Assembly: GCA_964419255.1 (NCBI GenBank)
Contig: CAYQOU010000091.1
Location: forward strand, 1-11,455
DNA: 11,455 nucleotides
Origin: CAZPHU01 sp964419255
GTDB taxonomy: Bacteria > Fibrobacterota > Chitinivibrionia > Chitinivibrionales > CAYFVL01
Reading direction: 5' to 3'
In this document: one piece after another, positions 1 to 7,069 of the stretch
Layout of the letters: each line of letters begins with the position of its first letter
Position numbering within the stretch: position 1 is the first letter of the stretch
The notes under the pieces: generated by a model
Databases searched by the model: none
The model's input: only the letters and a program-made list of their open reading frames with translations
Told to the model about the DNA's origin: nothing
Program-made: the position numbers and the translations under genes

Positions 1-201
1 GTTTGCGGCTGGACGGATGGGGTGCGCAGAGTGCGAAGCTATGTTGTCTATGAGGCAATGTATTATTTTTCAGGCATCGCGTGTTTTAGTGAAAAAATGC
101 CTCTTTTCCGCAATTCCCTTGACACTCATACGATATCTCCATCAGTTGGACATCAGAGAGAATTTTCTTGTTTATCATCCTTTTCCCGGTAAAGTAATCT
201 A

Positions 202-2673
202 ATGTTATATACAGACAATCTCAGCCGGACGGCTGTTATAGACAGGTATAAGAAATATAGCTATAATGAACTTCTGATACATATTCGGCGATATGCCCTG
301 TTGTTCAGAGATAAAAATTACTCCAAAATCGCTATCTATTCAGAAAACTGTATCGAATGGATAGCCGCATTCTATGCCGGGTGGGCGAATAACTGCATAG
401 TGGTCCCGATTGATCATACGGCATCCACCGATGATGTTTGTTATATATTGAGTGACTGCCGCCCGGAGATGGTTTTTGCCAGTCCCGCGCTTAAAAATGA
501 GGTCGACGAGGTTAAGGAAAGGCTCGATTATTCACCGGAAGCATTTTTCTGGGGGGAGGAAGATATAGAGCATTCTGCGATTCAGGCGCAATGGGATCAG
601 ATTGAAGATATCGACCGGACAGCACTTATAATCTACACCTCCGGTACAACCGGGAGTCCAAAGGGGGTGATGCTGTCGTACCGCAACCTTTTGGCGAATG
701 TGAAGGCGGTCACACGGGACGTCCCGATATTCACTCCAGAGCGCCAGGTGCTCATGCTTCTGCCTTTGCATCACATCTTCCCTCTTGCCGGCTCGATGTT
801 GGCACCTTTACATGTAGGGGCCACAATCGTGATGTCACCATCCATGCAGTCATCCGACCTGATCGAGACGCTTCGTCAGAACCGTGTCGCCATAATGATC
901 GGTGTACCCCGTCTCTATGAACTTCTTTACAGAGCAATAAAGTCAAAGATTGATGCAACCAGGATCGGCAGGCTATTTTTCCTTATCGCACAAACCCTCA
1001 AAAGCAGGAAATTTTCAACAGAGGTATTCAAGAAGGTCCATAAAAATTTCGGAGGGAATCTTCTGTATATGGTCAGTGGCGGAGCCGCACTCCCCAAACA
1101 TGTTGGCGGTTTTTTCCAGACCCTGGGCTTCAGTGTCCTTGAGGGATTCGGCATGACTGAGGCCGCTCCCATGATTACGTTCACGCGTCCCGGCCACATC
1201 AAAATCGGTTCCCCCGGCCAGGCTCTTCCGGCAATGACGGTTGAGATCAGGGACGGGGAAATTGTGGCCAGAGGGGAAAATGTCATGCAGGGCTATTATA
1301 ACCGTCCTGAAGAAACCGCGGAAGTTATCAAAGACGGGTGGTTGTACACCGGGGACTTGGGCTACTTCGATAAGCATGGGTTACTCTATATAACCGGAAG
1401 AAAAAAAGACATTCTTGTCTTGTCAAACGGCAAAAACATCAACCCGGTTGAACTTGAAGAATCATTTCTCGAACGTTTTTCTGTTATAAAGGAAGCCGGA
1501 GTGTTTCTTCATGATAATCAGCTTCATGTTGCAATCGTACCCAGATACGAGCAGCTGGCGTCGCGAAACATAAAGGACATTGAGGCATATTTCAGGGATG
1601 AGGTATTGACAGTATTCAACAACACATTGGCGCCATACAAACGAATCACCAAATATGCCCTGATCAAAGACGAACTTCCTCGTACCAAACTCGGTAAGAT
1701 TCAGCGGTTCCGTCTCGCCGAACACGCAGCCAGAAAAGAGCAGAAAAAGGGAAACACGGATTTCACTCCCACGGAGTCTTATCGTGCCGTCGAAGAGTTT
1801 CTTCAGACTCAGATCGATATGGATATACATCCGGATGATCATATAGAATTTGATCTTGGACTGGATTCGTTGGGCAAACTCGGGCTTATCAGCTTTATCG
1901 ACAGAAGTTTCGGTATAAAGCTTGACGAGAAGAAACTCAGCGCATTTCCTTCCGTGCGTCACCTGTCGGAGTATATCCGGGAAAAACAGCAGTGGTTCAG
2001 GCAGGAGACGATGCAGTGGAGTGAAACTCTCAGGGAAAAAATAGAGGTGAAGCTTCCGGCGACCTGGCCAACGCAGAATGTCATTAAAAGCGTTTCAAAG
2101 TACCTGCTGCGGATTCTGTTCCGCTTCCGTGCAGAAGGTGTGGAAAACATACCCGATGGCCCCTGTATCATTGCCCCAAACCATCAGAGCTTTTTGGATG
2201 GCTTGTTTGTCGCATCTTTTCTGGGAAGGCGTATCTTAAAAAGCACATACTTTTATGCCAAGAAAAAACATGTCAGCAATGTTTTTCTTCGTTTCCTCGC
2301 ACGAACCAATAATGTCATTGTCATGGATATGGAAAAGAACCTCAGGGATTCGATCCGTATGATGGCCGCAGCGATTCAGAAAGGTAAGAAGGTGATCATT
2401 TTTCCGGAAGGGACCCGCTCGACGGACGGCGAGCTGGGTGAATTCAAGAAAACATTCGCTATATTGAGCCTGGAGTTGAATGTTCCCGTGGTACCGGTCG
2501 CAATTAATGGTGCATATCGTGCCTTGCCCACCGGATCGAAATTTCCTCGCTTCGGAGCAAAAGTCACCGTAAGCTTCCTTCCACCAGTTTATCCCGAGCA
2601 CCACACCACCGAAACGTTAAGCGATGGAGTGTATCGGTTTATCGATGAGAATATCGACAGGAAAGCATCCTGA
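202..2673 (+). CDS. Acyl-activating ligase / acyl carrier / PlsC acyltransferase fusion
   Basis: An 823-residue three-domain protein. Residues about 5-510 are an AMP-forming acyl-CoA/acyl-ACP synthetase: the P-loop TSGTTGSPKG lies at 146-155, GFGMTE at 315-320, YTGD at 382-385, GRKKD at 399-403, and the C-terminal catalytic lysine is K499 in the TKLGK motif. Residues about 525-597 are an acyl carrier domain with the phosphopantetheine serine S556 in DLGLDSL. Residues about 620-820 are a PlsC-type glycerolipid acyltransferase with NHQSFLD (H661, D666) and FPEGTRS (734-740). Inferred reaction: a fatty acid is adenylated, loaded on the enzyme's own carrier, then transferred to a lysophospholipid at the inner membrane. 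This resembles E. coli Aas, but the domain order is reversed and the carrier is built in. The first ATG overlaps the preceding stop (TAATG) and has no clear Shine-Dalgarno, but the N-terminus fits the family. All catalytic motifs are intact. The acyl chain and acceptor are unknown. Confidence 0.93.
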   Translation: MLYTDNLSRTAVIDRYKKYSYNELLIHIRRYALLFRDKNYSKIAIYSENCIEWIAAFYAGWANNCIVVPIDHTASTDDVCYILSDCRPEMVFASPALKNEVDEVKERLDYSPEAFFWGEEDIEHSAIQAQWDQIEDIDRTALIIYTSGTTGSPKGVMLSYRNLLANVKAVTRDVPIFTPERQVLMLLPLHHIFPLAGSMLAPLHVGATIVMSPSMQSSDLIETLRQNRVAIMIGVPRLYELLYRAIKSKIDATRIGRLFFLIAQTLKSRKFSTEVFKKVHKNFGGNLLYMVSGGAALPKHVGGFFQTLGFSVLEGFGMTEAAPMITFTRPGHIKIGSPGQALPAMTVEIRDGEIVARGENVMQGYYNRPEETAEVIKDGWLYTGDLGYFDKHGLLYITGRKKDILVLSNGKNINPVELEESFLERFSVIKEAGVFLHDNQLHVAIVPRYEQLASRNIKDIEAYFRDEVLTVFNNTLAPYKRITKYALIKDELPRTKLGKIQRFRLAEHAARKEQKKGNTDFTPTESYRAVEEFLQTQIDMDIHPDDHIEFDLGLDSLGKLGLISFIDRSFGIKLDEKKLSAFPSVRHLSEYIREKQQWFRQETMQWSETLREKIEVKLPATWPTQNVIKSVSKYLLRILFRFRAEGVENIPDGPCIIAPNHQSFLDGLFVASFLGRRILKSTYFYAKKKHVSNVFLRFLARTNNVIVMDMEKNLRDSIRMMAAAIQKGKKVIIFPEGTRSTDGELGEFKKTFAILSLELNVPVVPVAINGAYRALPTGSKFPRFGAKVTVSFLPPVYPEHHTTETLSDGVYRFIDENIDRKAS

Positions 2674-2763
2674 GTGCATCTGAGAGTGACGGCAGTCTGG
2701 CGTGAAAGACAGCAAATCACGATCGATTTCGCCGGATAAAAAGGAAAGATTGGTCTGCAACGG

Positions 2764-4584
2764 CTAGGATTTGGTGTTTCCTTCAGACAAGTGGGATAGA
2801 ATCGCATTGATAAATGCTTCCCCATATTGTTCCATCTTACGTGCTCCGACGCCGCTGATCCCATACATGTCAGTGGGCGTGATAGGATATTTACTTGCCA
2901 TTTCGCGAAGTGTCTTATCTGAAAAAACGATATATGGCGGTATGTTTTGAGCGCGGGCCAAGTCCATGCGCAGCTCCCGGAGTTTATCGAAAAGAGACTG
3001 GCTGTAGTCTTTAGATTCAGATGCCGCTTTCTTTTTGGGCTTTGTCATCTGCTGCTTGAGCATAATCACCTTTTCTTTTTTGAAAAGAACGGGCGCAGCC
3101 TTATCGCTGAGTTGAATCACCGGAAATTTACTGTCACTCTGCACGATATGCCCGGAGGCTAAAAGCGTGTCGATAAGCTGACGCCAGAAAACTTTCGGTT
3201 TGTGTTTGCCAACCGCATAACAGCTCAGACGGTCATGCCCGAAATCTCTTATTTTCTTATTATCCGCCCCACAGACAACATCGATTATATGCGTGCGTCC
3301 AAAACGATTCCTGGTCCGATATATCGTCGAGAGTAACATCTGCGCCTCGATGGTCACATCAATTATTTCGGCCGACTGTGTACAGACATCGCATGTCTTG
3401 CAATTTTCCTTTTTGTATACCTCTCCAAAATAGCCCAGAATCTGTTTTCTTCGACATGCATGTATTCCGGCGAAACTAACAATCTTGTTTAGAGCATCAA
3501 TCAGTCGGCTCCGCTCTCTGTCATTCTCCACCTGATCGATGAAAAACCGGATCTTCGGAATATCTCCCCGTCCAAAAAGCAGCAGACAGTGTGCCGGATC
3601 ACCATCCCGGCCCGATCGCCCCGTCTCCTGGTAGTAGTTTTCCATGTTCTTGGGAAGGTCGCCGTGCACCACAAAACGCACGTTTGACTTATCTATACCC
3701 ATTCCAAACGCGATAGTTGCCACAATCACCGAAACATCATCTTTGTTGAATCTCTCCTGATGCTTTTTCCGTATCTCATCTCCGAGCCCCGCATGATATG
3801 CCAGGGCATTGATACCAATCGACTGCAGATAGTCGACAGTACTTTCGACACTTTTTCGGCTTGTTCGGTATACGATGCCCGCCTGGTGAGGTCGCTGAGC
3901 GATAAACCTTCCGATCTGTCTGAGCGGATTGGTTTTGGGCACGACTTCATAAAACAGATTAGGACGATCGAATGATGCCCGGTAACGATAAGGGGTGCGA
4001 AGATTCATCTTTGCGATGATATCGTCCTGCACCCTCTGGGTCGCGGTTGCGGTGAACGCGGCAATCGGTATATCAGGATACCTTCTGCTCAGCACGGATA
4101 GCTGCAGATAATCGGGCCTGAAATCATGCCCCCACTCCGATATACAATGTGCCTCATCGATGGCAAAAAAGCTTTTAGGCAGCTTATCTATGACAGAAGC
4201 ATATCTGTCCATCAGCAGACGTTCCGGCGCCATATATAGCAGCTTAAGCTCTCCGCGCTGGATCGACGAAAGAATATCCCGTTGTTCCGTCACTGACTGA
4301 CTGCTGTTGAGAAATGCCGCGGCGATACCGTTATTTACAGCATTATCAACCTGATCCTTCATAAGAGCAATCAGCGGACTGATTACGATACAGGTTCCGG
4401 GCAGCATGCATGCGGGAAGCTGATAGCAGAGCGATTTTCCACCGCCGGTAGGCATGACCGCAAAAACATCTGTCCCCTCCAGAATTGCCTTTACGATCTG
4501 CTCCTGGCCGGTTCGAAAGGAGCTAAACCCGAAAAGCTTGTGCAATGTATCATAAAGCAGCTGCTGAGAATCTTCGTTCTGCAT
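2764..4584 (-). CDS. recQ: ATP-dependent DNA helicase RecQ
   Basis: A 606-residue RecQ helicase, full length for the family. It unwinds DNA 3'-5' in recombination and replication-fork repair in the cytoplasm. Visible in order: motif 0 (FRTGQEQ, 23-29), Walker A MPTGGGKS (44-51), DEAH box (143-146), motif III TATAT (178-182), and motif VI with the arginine finger region QETGRSGRDG (319-328). The RQC zinc site is C377, C395, C398 and C401. A winged-helix region follows, then an HRDC domain at about 530-600 ending in the helix-hairpin-like GISGVGARKMEQYG. The start is supported by AAAGG at 4591-4595, 6 nt upstream of the ATG. The gene converges on the acyltransferase gene with a 90-bp gap in which I see no clear terminator for either. 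A 5-bp inverted repeat with a 7-nt loop (4630-4646) lies about 45 bp upstream of the start and could be an operator. No Fibrobacter-type LexA box was found. Confidence 0.97.
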   Translation of the reverse strand: MQNEDSQQLLYDTLHKLFGFSSFRTGQEQIVKAILEGTDVFAVMPTGGGKSLCYQLPACMLPGTCIVISPLIALMKDQVDNAVNNGIAAAFLNSSQSVTEQRDILSSIQRGELKLLYMAPERLLMDRYASVIDKLPKSFFAIDEAHCISEWGHDFRPDYLQLSVLSRRYPDIPIAAFTATATQRVQDDIIAKMNLRTPYRYRASFDRPNLFYEVVPKTNPLRQIGRFIAQRPHQAGIVYRTSRKSVESTVDYLQSIGINALAYHAGLGDEIRKKHQERFNKDDVSVIVATIAFGMGIDKSNVRFVVHGDLPKNMENYYQETGRSGRDGDPAHCLLLFGRGDIPKIRFFIDQVENDRERSRLIDALNKIVSFAGIHACRRKQILGYFGEVYKKENCKTCDVCTQSAEIIDVTIEAQMLLSTIYRTRNRFGRTHIIDVVCGADNKKIRDFGHDRLSCYAVGKHKPKVFWRQLIDTLLASGHIVQSDSKFPVIQLSDKAAPVLFKKEKVIMLKQQMTKPKKKAASESKDYSQSLFDKLRELRMDLARAQNIPPYIVFSDKTLREMASKYPITPTDMYGISGVGARKMEQYGEAFINAILSHLSEGNTKS

Positions 4585-4714
4585 GCAATACCTTTATTTT
4601 GGGTGTGTCATATAGTTTTCGTGTTTGCCCGCCACTTGTTTTGGCGAGTACAATGCATGTGATGATCGCCATATGAAAAAGATACTTTCAGAAACAAGAC
4701 TTATATCTAAATTG
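4585..4714. other. Upstream region of recQ
   Basis: This stretch presumably holds the recQ promoter, reading leftward. The only structure seen is a short inverted repeat, CGCCA (4630-4634) and TGGCG (4642-4646), with a 7-nt loop. No convincing -35/-10 pair was recognised. Overlapping small ORFs on both strands here (plus strand 4625-4867, minus strand 4594-4824) have no recognisable domain and run through the long hairpin at 4715-4856. They are treated as non-coding. Confidence 0.4.
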
Positions 4715-4856
4715 AGCGGCCCTGTGGGTGATTCGCGCAATAATTTGAGAGCAGAAGGGCTGAAGCAATCATGCGGAATACCTGGTGAGGGATTTCCAAG
4801 AGTGCTCAAGTCTTTGTGCTCCAAGAGCTTGTGCGAATCGCCGCGGGAGAGTCGCT
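4715..4856. ncRNA. Long rod-like inverted repeat; candidate structured RNA or palindromic element
   Basis: By hand, the segment folds end to end into one imperfect hairpin of 142 nt. Pairs from the outside in: AGCG 4715-4718 with 4853-4856; CCC 4720-4722 with 4845-4847; a 14-bp unbroken helix, 4727-4740 with 4829-4842, including two G-U pairs; a symmetrical 4x4 internal loop (4741-4744 and 4825-4828); TTG 4745-4747 with 4822-4824; GAGCA 4749-4753 with 4817-4821; seven pairs 4755-4761 with 4809-4815; AGCA 4764-4767 with 4803-4806; GGAA 4775-4778 with 4794-4797; and CCT/AGG closing a GGTG loop at 4784-4787. About two thirds of the bases pair. The shape (long stem, internal bubble, terminal stem-loop) recalls 6S RNA, but I recognise no 6S sequence signature and the internal bubble is small. 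A degenerate MITE-like palindrome is equally possible. The strand cannot be decided. On the minus strand a TAGACA box (4878-4883) lies upstream with a weak TATAGC-like -10. Confidence 0.4.
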
Positions 4857-5065
4857 ATATTTCATGATATATTAAAATGTCTACAGAATATAAACCATCG
4901 GAAACTTATTAAAGATGAATAACGCCACAAAACAAGACGAATGCGCCTTTAGGATATAAAAAAACGAGATATCTGACTTATACGCAGAACTAAACCAGGG
5001 AAACAGAAGTGAGGCCGGAGTTTTTATCGCTCAGTGCCAGAGGAAAACACGCACATCCACGGAAA

Positions 5066-5080
5066 TTGTTTTTTTGTACA
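5066..5080 (+). repeat. 15-bp direct repeat, copy 1
   Basis: The sequence TTGTTTTTTTGTACA occurs here and again, identically and in the same orientation, at 5175-5189, so the copies start 109 bp apart. The flanks are unrelated. Part of the match is a T run, so chance is not excluded, but the GTACA end and the exact T count agree. Confidence 0.5.
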
Positions 5081-5174
5081 AATAAGCTAATGCGTTCATA
5101 CCGCTACTCCTTTCTGGTGCCTGTATATAAGACATTTTCGCGTATCGGTTGCCTGCAGATAAGAATACGAGCCT

Positions 5175-5189
5175 TTGTTTTTTTGTACA
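5175..5189 (+). repeat. 15-bp direct repeat, copy 2
   Basis: Identical to the copy at 5066-5080. It lies about 40 bp beyond the GC-rich hairpin at 5232-5261 when read on the minus strand. Its function is not known; it may be a protein-binding site or a footprint of rearrangement. Confidence 0.5.
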
Positions 5190-5231
5190 TTTTATCCTTT
5201 TCGAGACCTTCCGTGCAGGGATAACCATGGA

Positions 5232-5261
5232 TGGCCGGCGATTTGTGCTAACCGCCGGCCA
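5232..5261 (-). terminator. GC-rich hairpin after the minus-strand block
   Basis: A perfect 9-bp stem (5232-5240 with 5253-5261, core GGCCGGCG/CGCCGGCC) with a 12-nt loop begins 5 bp past the stop codon of the sorting-domain remnant on the minus strand. Its position suggests a transcript end for the GH74-regulator block. It lacks a following T run, so it is not a canonical intrinsic terminator. It could instead stabilise an mRNA 3' end. Confidence 0.45.
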
Positions 5262-5266
5262 ACATG

Positions 5267-5644
5267 TTATTTCATGAGCACGACCTTTTTGCGAATGGCA
5301 CGATTGCCGTACCGGAGCGTAAGGACATACATCCCATTGGATGCATTGGAAAGGATGCTACTGGAGTGCTCTCCCGGCTCAATGATTCTGTCTTTGATAA
5401 CAGATTCCACCAACCGTCCGGTTGCATTATACACGTCCAGGGAGACCGAGTTTCGTTCAGGGATTAGGAATTTCACCAGGTATCCGTCCCTGCCAATGTT
5501 TCTTATGTATGGAATTGAAAATGTCAACCGGGAGCGGTTTGGCCGTACAACCGGTACATTGTTGTCTGCGGAATCGTTTACAACCTGATACCAGAGCGTG
5601 CCATTAACCCTTTCAGGCAGGTACGTTAATCTGCTCAGACATGT
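5267..5644 (-). pseudogene. Orphan C-terminal fragment of an exported protein (T9SS-like sorting domain)
   Basis: The reading frame is open from a stop codon at 5645-5647 to the TAA at 5267-5269, about 125 codons. It contains no ATG and no GTG; the first TTG (5527) lacks a Shine-Dalgarno. The peptide reads YLPERVNGTLWYQV near the start, then a linker, then a C-terminal module with SVSLDVYNATGRLVE, NGMYVLTLRYG and a basic KKVVLMK end. That pattern is typical of type IX secretion sorting tails and resembles the GH74 tail in this window. There is no signal peptide and no catalytic domain, so this is the 3' end of a lost larger gene. Its coding similarity begins almost exactly at the stop codon of the AraC gene (5635-5637), and the two frames overlap by 10 nt, so the junction looks like a recombination or deletion boundary. 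A functional small protein seems unlikely. Confidence 0.65.
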
Positions 5645-6783
5645 TCAGGGAGTAATTTTCCACAACATTCCATCAGCTCTTGACGAAATGTATTAGGAGA
5701 GACGGAAACGACGCTTTTAAAGGTGCGGCAGAAATGAGTGAGATTTGTATAGCCGACTCTGTAGGCGATTTGAGAGACTTGCATTTTTGTTTCCTGAAGC
5801 AGTCTCTTGGCTTCCGCGATACGAATCGTGTTGAGGTACTGGCGAAACGAAAGGTCGTATTTGCTTTTGATCACCTGCGAAATTCTGTTGCCGGGGATTC
5901 CTGTTGCATCACTCATCATTGAAAGCGACAGGCTCTGATTCGAAAAATGGTTGCCCAGATATTCAAACACAACCCTTTCATCATCATTCAGATTCTCAGC
6001 AACCGGCAATTTTTCGTACGGTATCGCCACCGGTGTATTAAAGTTTACAACCAGCCTGCTAATCAGTAGCACCAAACCGAAAAGAAGATAGTATATGAGG
6101 AGCATTAATGTAAGATAACCGGCTTTAAATATCCCGTTTTTTTTCTGAAAGCGCAACTCACTCACGCTCATCCTTTTTTCCACCCCCACCTCATCGGAGC
6201 CTTCCTCAACCGAAAGCATCCCAAGCCTGGTCAGATCCGGTTTGCCGAGATCCTTTTCGGTGATTTTGTATTGATTGTACCACCAGACCGGGGTTTGAAA
6301 TTCCCTCAGAGGAATGGTATAAGTATACTTGCCCTCCTCCAGAGCCAACTCTTTGCTGAGATAGCGCCAGGTCATACGATCCTCCAGCGATGAGAATCCT
6401 TCTGTAAATACCTGTAATATCAATATGACAATCTCCTCTGAAGTCGCCGGTGAGAAGGAGATCGTCAAATGATCGTATACGGAAATGTCCTTGAACGCCT
6501 GTCCTGTCTTGGATATCCACTGAAACCCGGCGAAGGGGTACAGGTTTTTGTTTCCGATCTTGTATTTAATATCGATATAGTGACTGTCGACCTTGAAGGC
6601 TGTGATTTCTGTGGCACCACTGTCGGTGGCTTCTGCCTGATCTACATAACTGGTAAGGGTCATATCGATTTTGCCCGGGAAGAATACAAGATCTTTTTTT
6701 AAATGAAAAGGCATGAGGATGGCTAAAACGACCACCGGCAAAATCAGAAAAATCCATTTGGAGATGTACAACTTTTTGTGCAT
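5635..6783 (-). CDS. Membrane-spanning AraC-family regulator with extracytoplasmic sensor domain
   Basis: A 382-residue protein with a signal-anchor helix (about 8-26), a roughly 195-residue extracytoplasmic region, a second membrane helix (about 222-245), and a C-terminal AraC/XylS double helix-turn-helix (about 265-370). The second HTH shows the family signature IAYRVGYTNLTHFCRTFK (339-356) followed by SPNTFRQ. The outer region is rich in beta strands with a WW pair (167-168) in an EFQTPVWWYN context, resembling galactose-binding-like folds of carbohydrate modules (CBM11/CIA30 type). The fold call is by eye. Inferred role: a one-component sensor that binds sugar outside the inner membrane and changes transcription through its cytoplasmic HTH. 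It lies 286 bp downstream of the GH74 gene on the same strand, making xyloglucan-derived sugars a plausible ligand and GH74 a plausible target. No strong Shine-Dalgarno precedes the ATG. The stop overlaps the sorting-domain remnant. Confidence 0.88.
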   Translation of the reverse strand: MHKKLYISKWIFLILPVVVLAILMPFHLKKDLVFFPGKIDMTLTSYVDQAEATDSGATEITAFKVDSHYIDIKYKIGNKNLYPFAGFQWISKTGQAFKDISVYDHLTISFSPATSEEIVILILQVFTEGFSSLEDRMTWRYLSKELALEEGKYTYTIPLREFQTPVWWYNQYKITEKDLGKPDLTRLGMLSVEEGSDEVGVEKRMSVSELRFQKKNGIFKAGYLTLMLLIYYLLFGLVLLISRLVVNFNTPVAIPYEKLPVAENLNDDERVVFEYLGNHFSNQSLSLSMMSDATGIPGNRISQVIKSKYDLSFRQYLNTIRIAEAKRLLQETKMQVSQIAYRVGYTNLTHFCRTFKSVVSVSPNTFRQELMECCGKLLPEHV

Positions 6784-7069
6784 AGTACTTATTATTTCTG
6801 GAGCGAATTGTCGGTAACATTCTGAGGCTAATACATAACAATGTGATTAAAGAATATAATAAACATTTTCATTTTGTGGCTAAATAATTGAAAATTATTA
6901 GAAAATGTGCGGAGTATCCGTAAGGATGTCATACGGTTTTTGAAGCAAGCAAATGTCAGGAAAAATTAAGTGGGGGACACAAAAAAAAGATACCTTTAAG
7001 TGCTACACCGTGTGGTGCCGAATCTGAAAGGATGACAAATAAATCGAAGGTCCGGACTCTGAACAGAAA
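6784..7069 (-). promoter_or_regulatory. Intergenic regulatory region between GH74 and the AraC gene
   Basis: 286 bp with a strongly AT-rich part next to the regulator gene (about 6840-6900), which presumably carries its own promoter; no clear -35/-10 pair was chosen. It holds a perfect 7-bp inverted repeat, AATAATT-GAA-AATTATT (6883-6899), as a candidate operator. A plus-oriented hairpin CCGTA (6918-6922) / TACGG (6932-6936) is followed by five T, but no plus-strand gene precedes it. Confidence 0.4.
6981..7017 (-). terminator. Weak terminator-like structure after GH74
   Basis: Read on the minus strand, about 50-90 nt past the GH74 stop, there is a small CACC-ACAC-GGTG hairpin (7006-7017), then AAAG-GTAT-CTTT running into eight T (6981-6988). 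The stems are short (4 bp), so termination, if any, is probably partial. That would allow some readthrough into the regulator gene. Confidence 0.3.

Larger units (their letters stand above)
4857..5231. other. Gene-free AT-rich stretch
   Basis: I see no gene here. Short ORFs on both strands (for example 5031-5228 minus and 5009-5224 plus) show no recognisable domain, signal or convincing ribosome binding site. The notable content is the 15-bp exact direct repeat listed separately. Confidence 0.4.

Noticed and set aside
119..124. TTGACA, a perfect -35 hexamer upstream of the acyltransferase gene
   Set aside because: No TATAAT-like box at 16-18 bp spacing (the sequence there is around TCAGTT), so a promoter is not supported.
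17..202. 61-codon plus-strand ORF directly before the acyltransferase, overlapping its start as TAATG
   Set aside because: No recognisable domain, no convincing ribosome binding site, and ordinary spacer-like composition. The overlap with the next start may be chance.
4715..4856. Signal recognition particle (4.5S) RNA
   Set aside because: The conserved SRP loop region (AGGTCC with a GGAA loop and AAGCAG) is absent on both strands.
4625..4867. 80-codon plus-strand ORF and the overlapping 76-codon minus-strand ORF (4594-4824)
   Set aside because: Both run through the long hairpin, which explains open frames on both strands. Neither has a domain or a clear ribosome binding site.
5031..5228. 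65-codon minus-strand ORF downstream of the GC-rich hairpin
   Set aside because: No recognisable family and no good ribosome binding site; its lysine-rich segments arise from the two T-run direct repeats.
6918..6941. Plus-oriented CCGTA/TACGG hairpin followed by five T
   Set aside because: No plus-strand gene lies upstream to be terminated, and a 5-bp stem is weak.
6960..6982. AAGTGGGGGACAC motif, possibly an insertion-sequence end
   Set aside because: No matching inverted copy, target duplication or transposase nearby.
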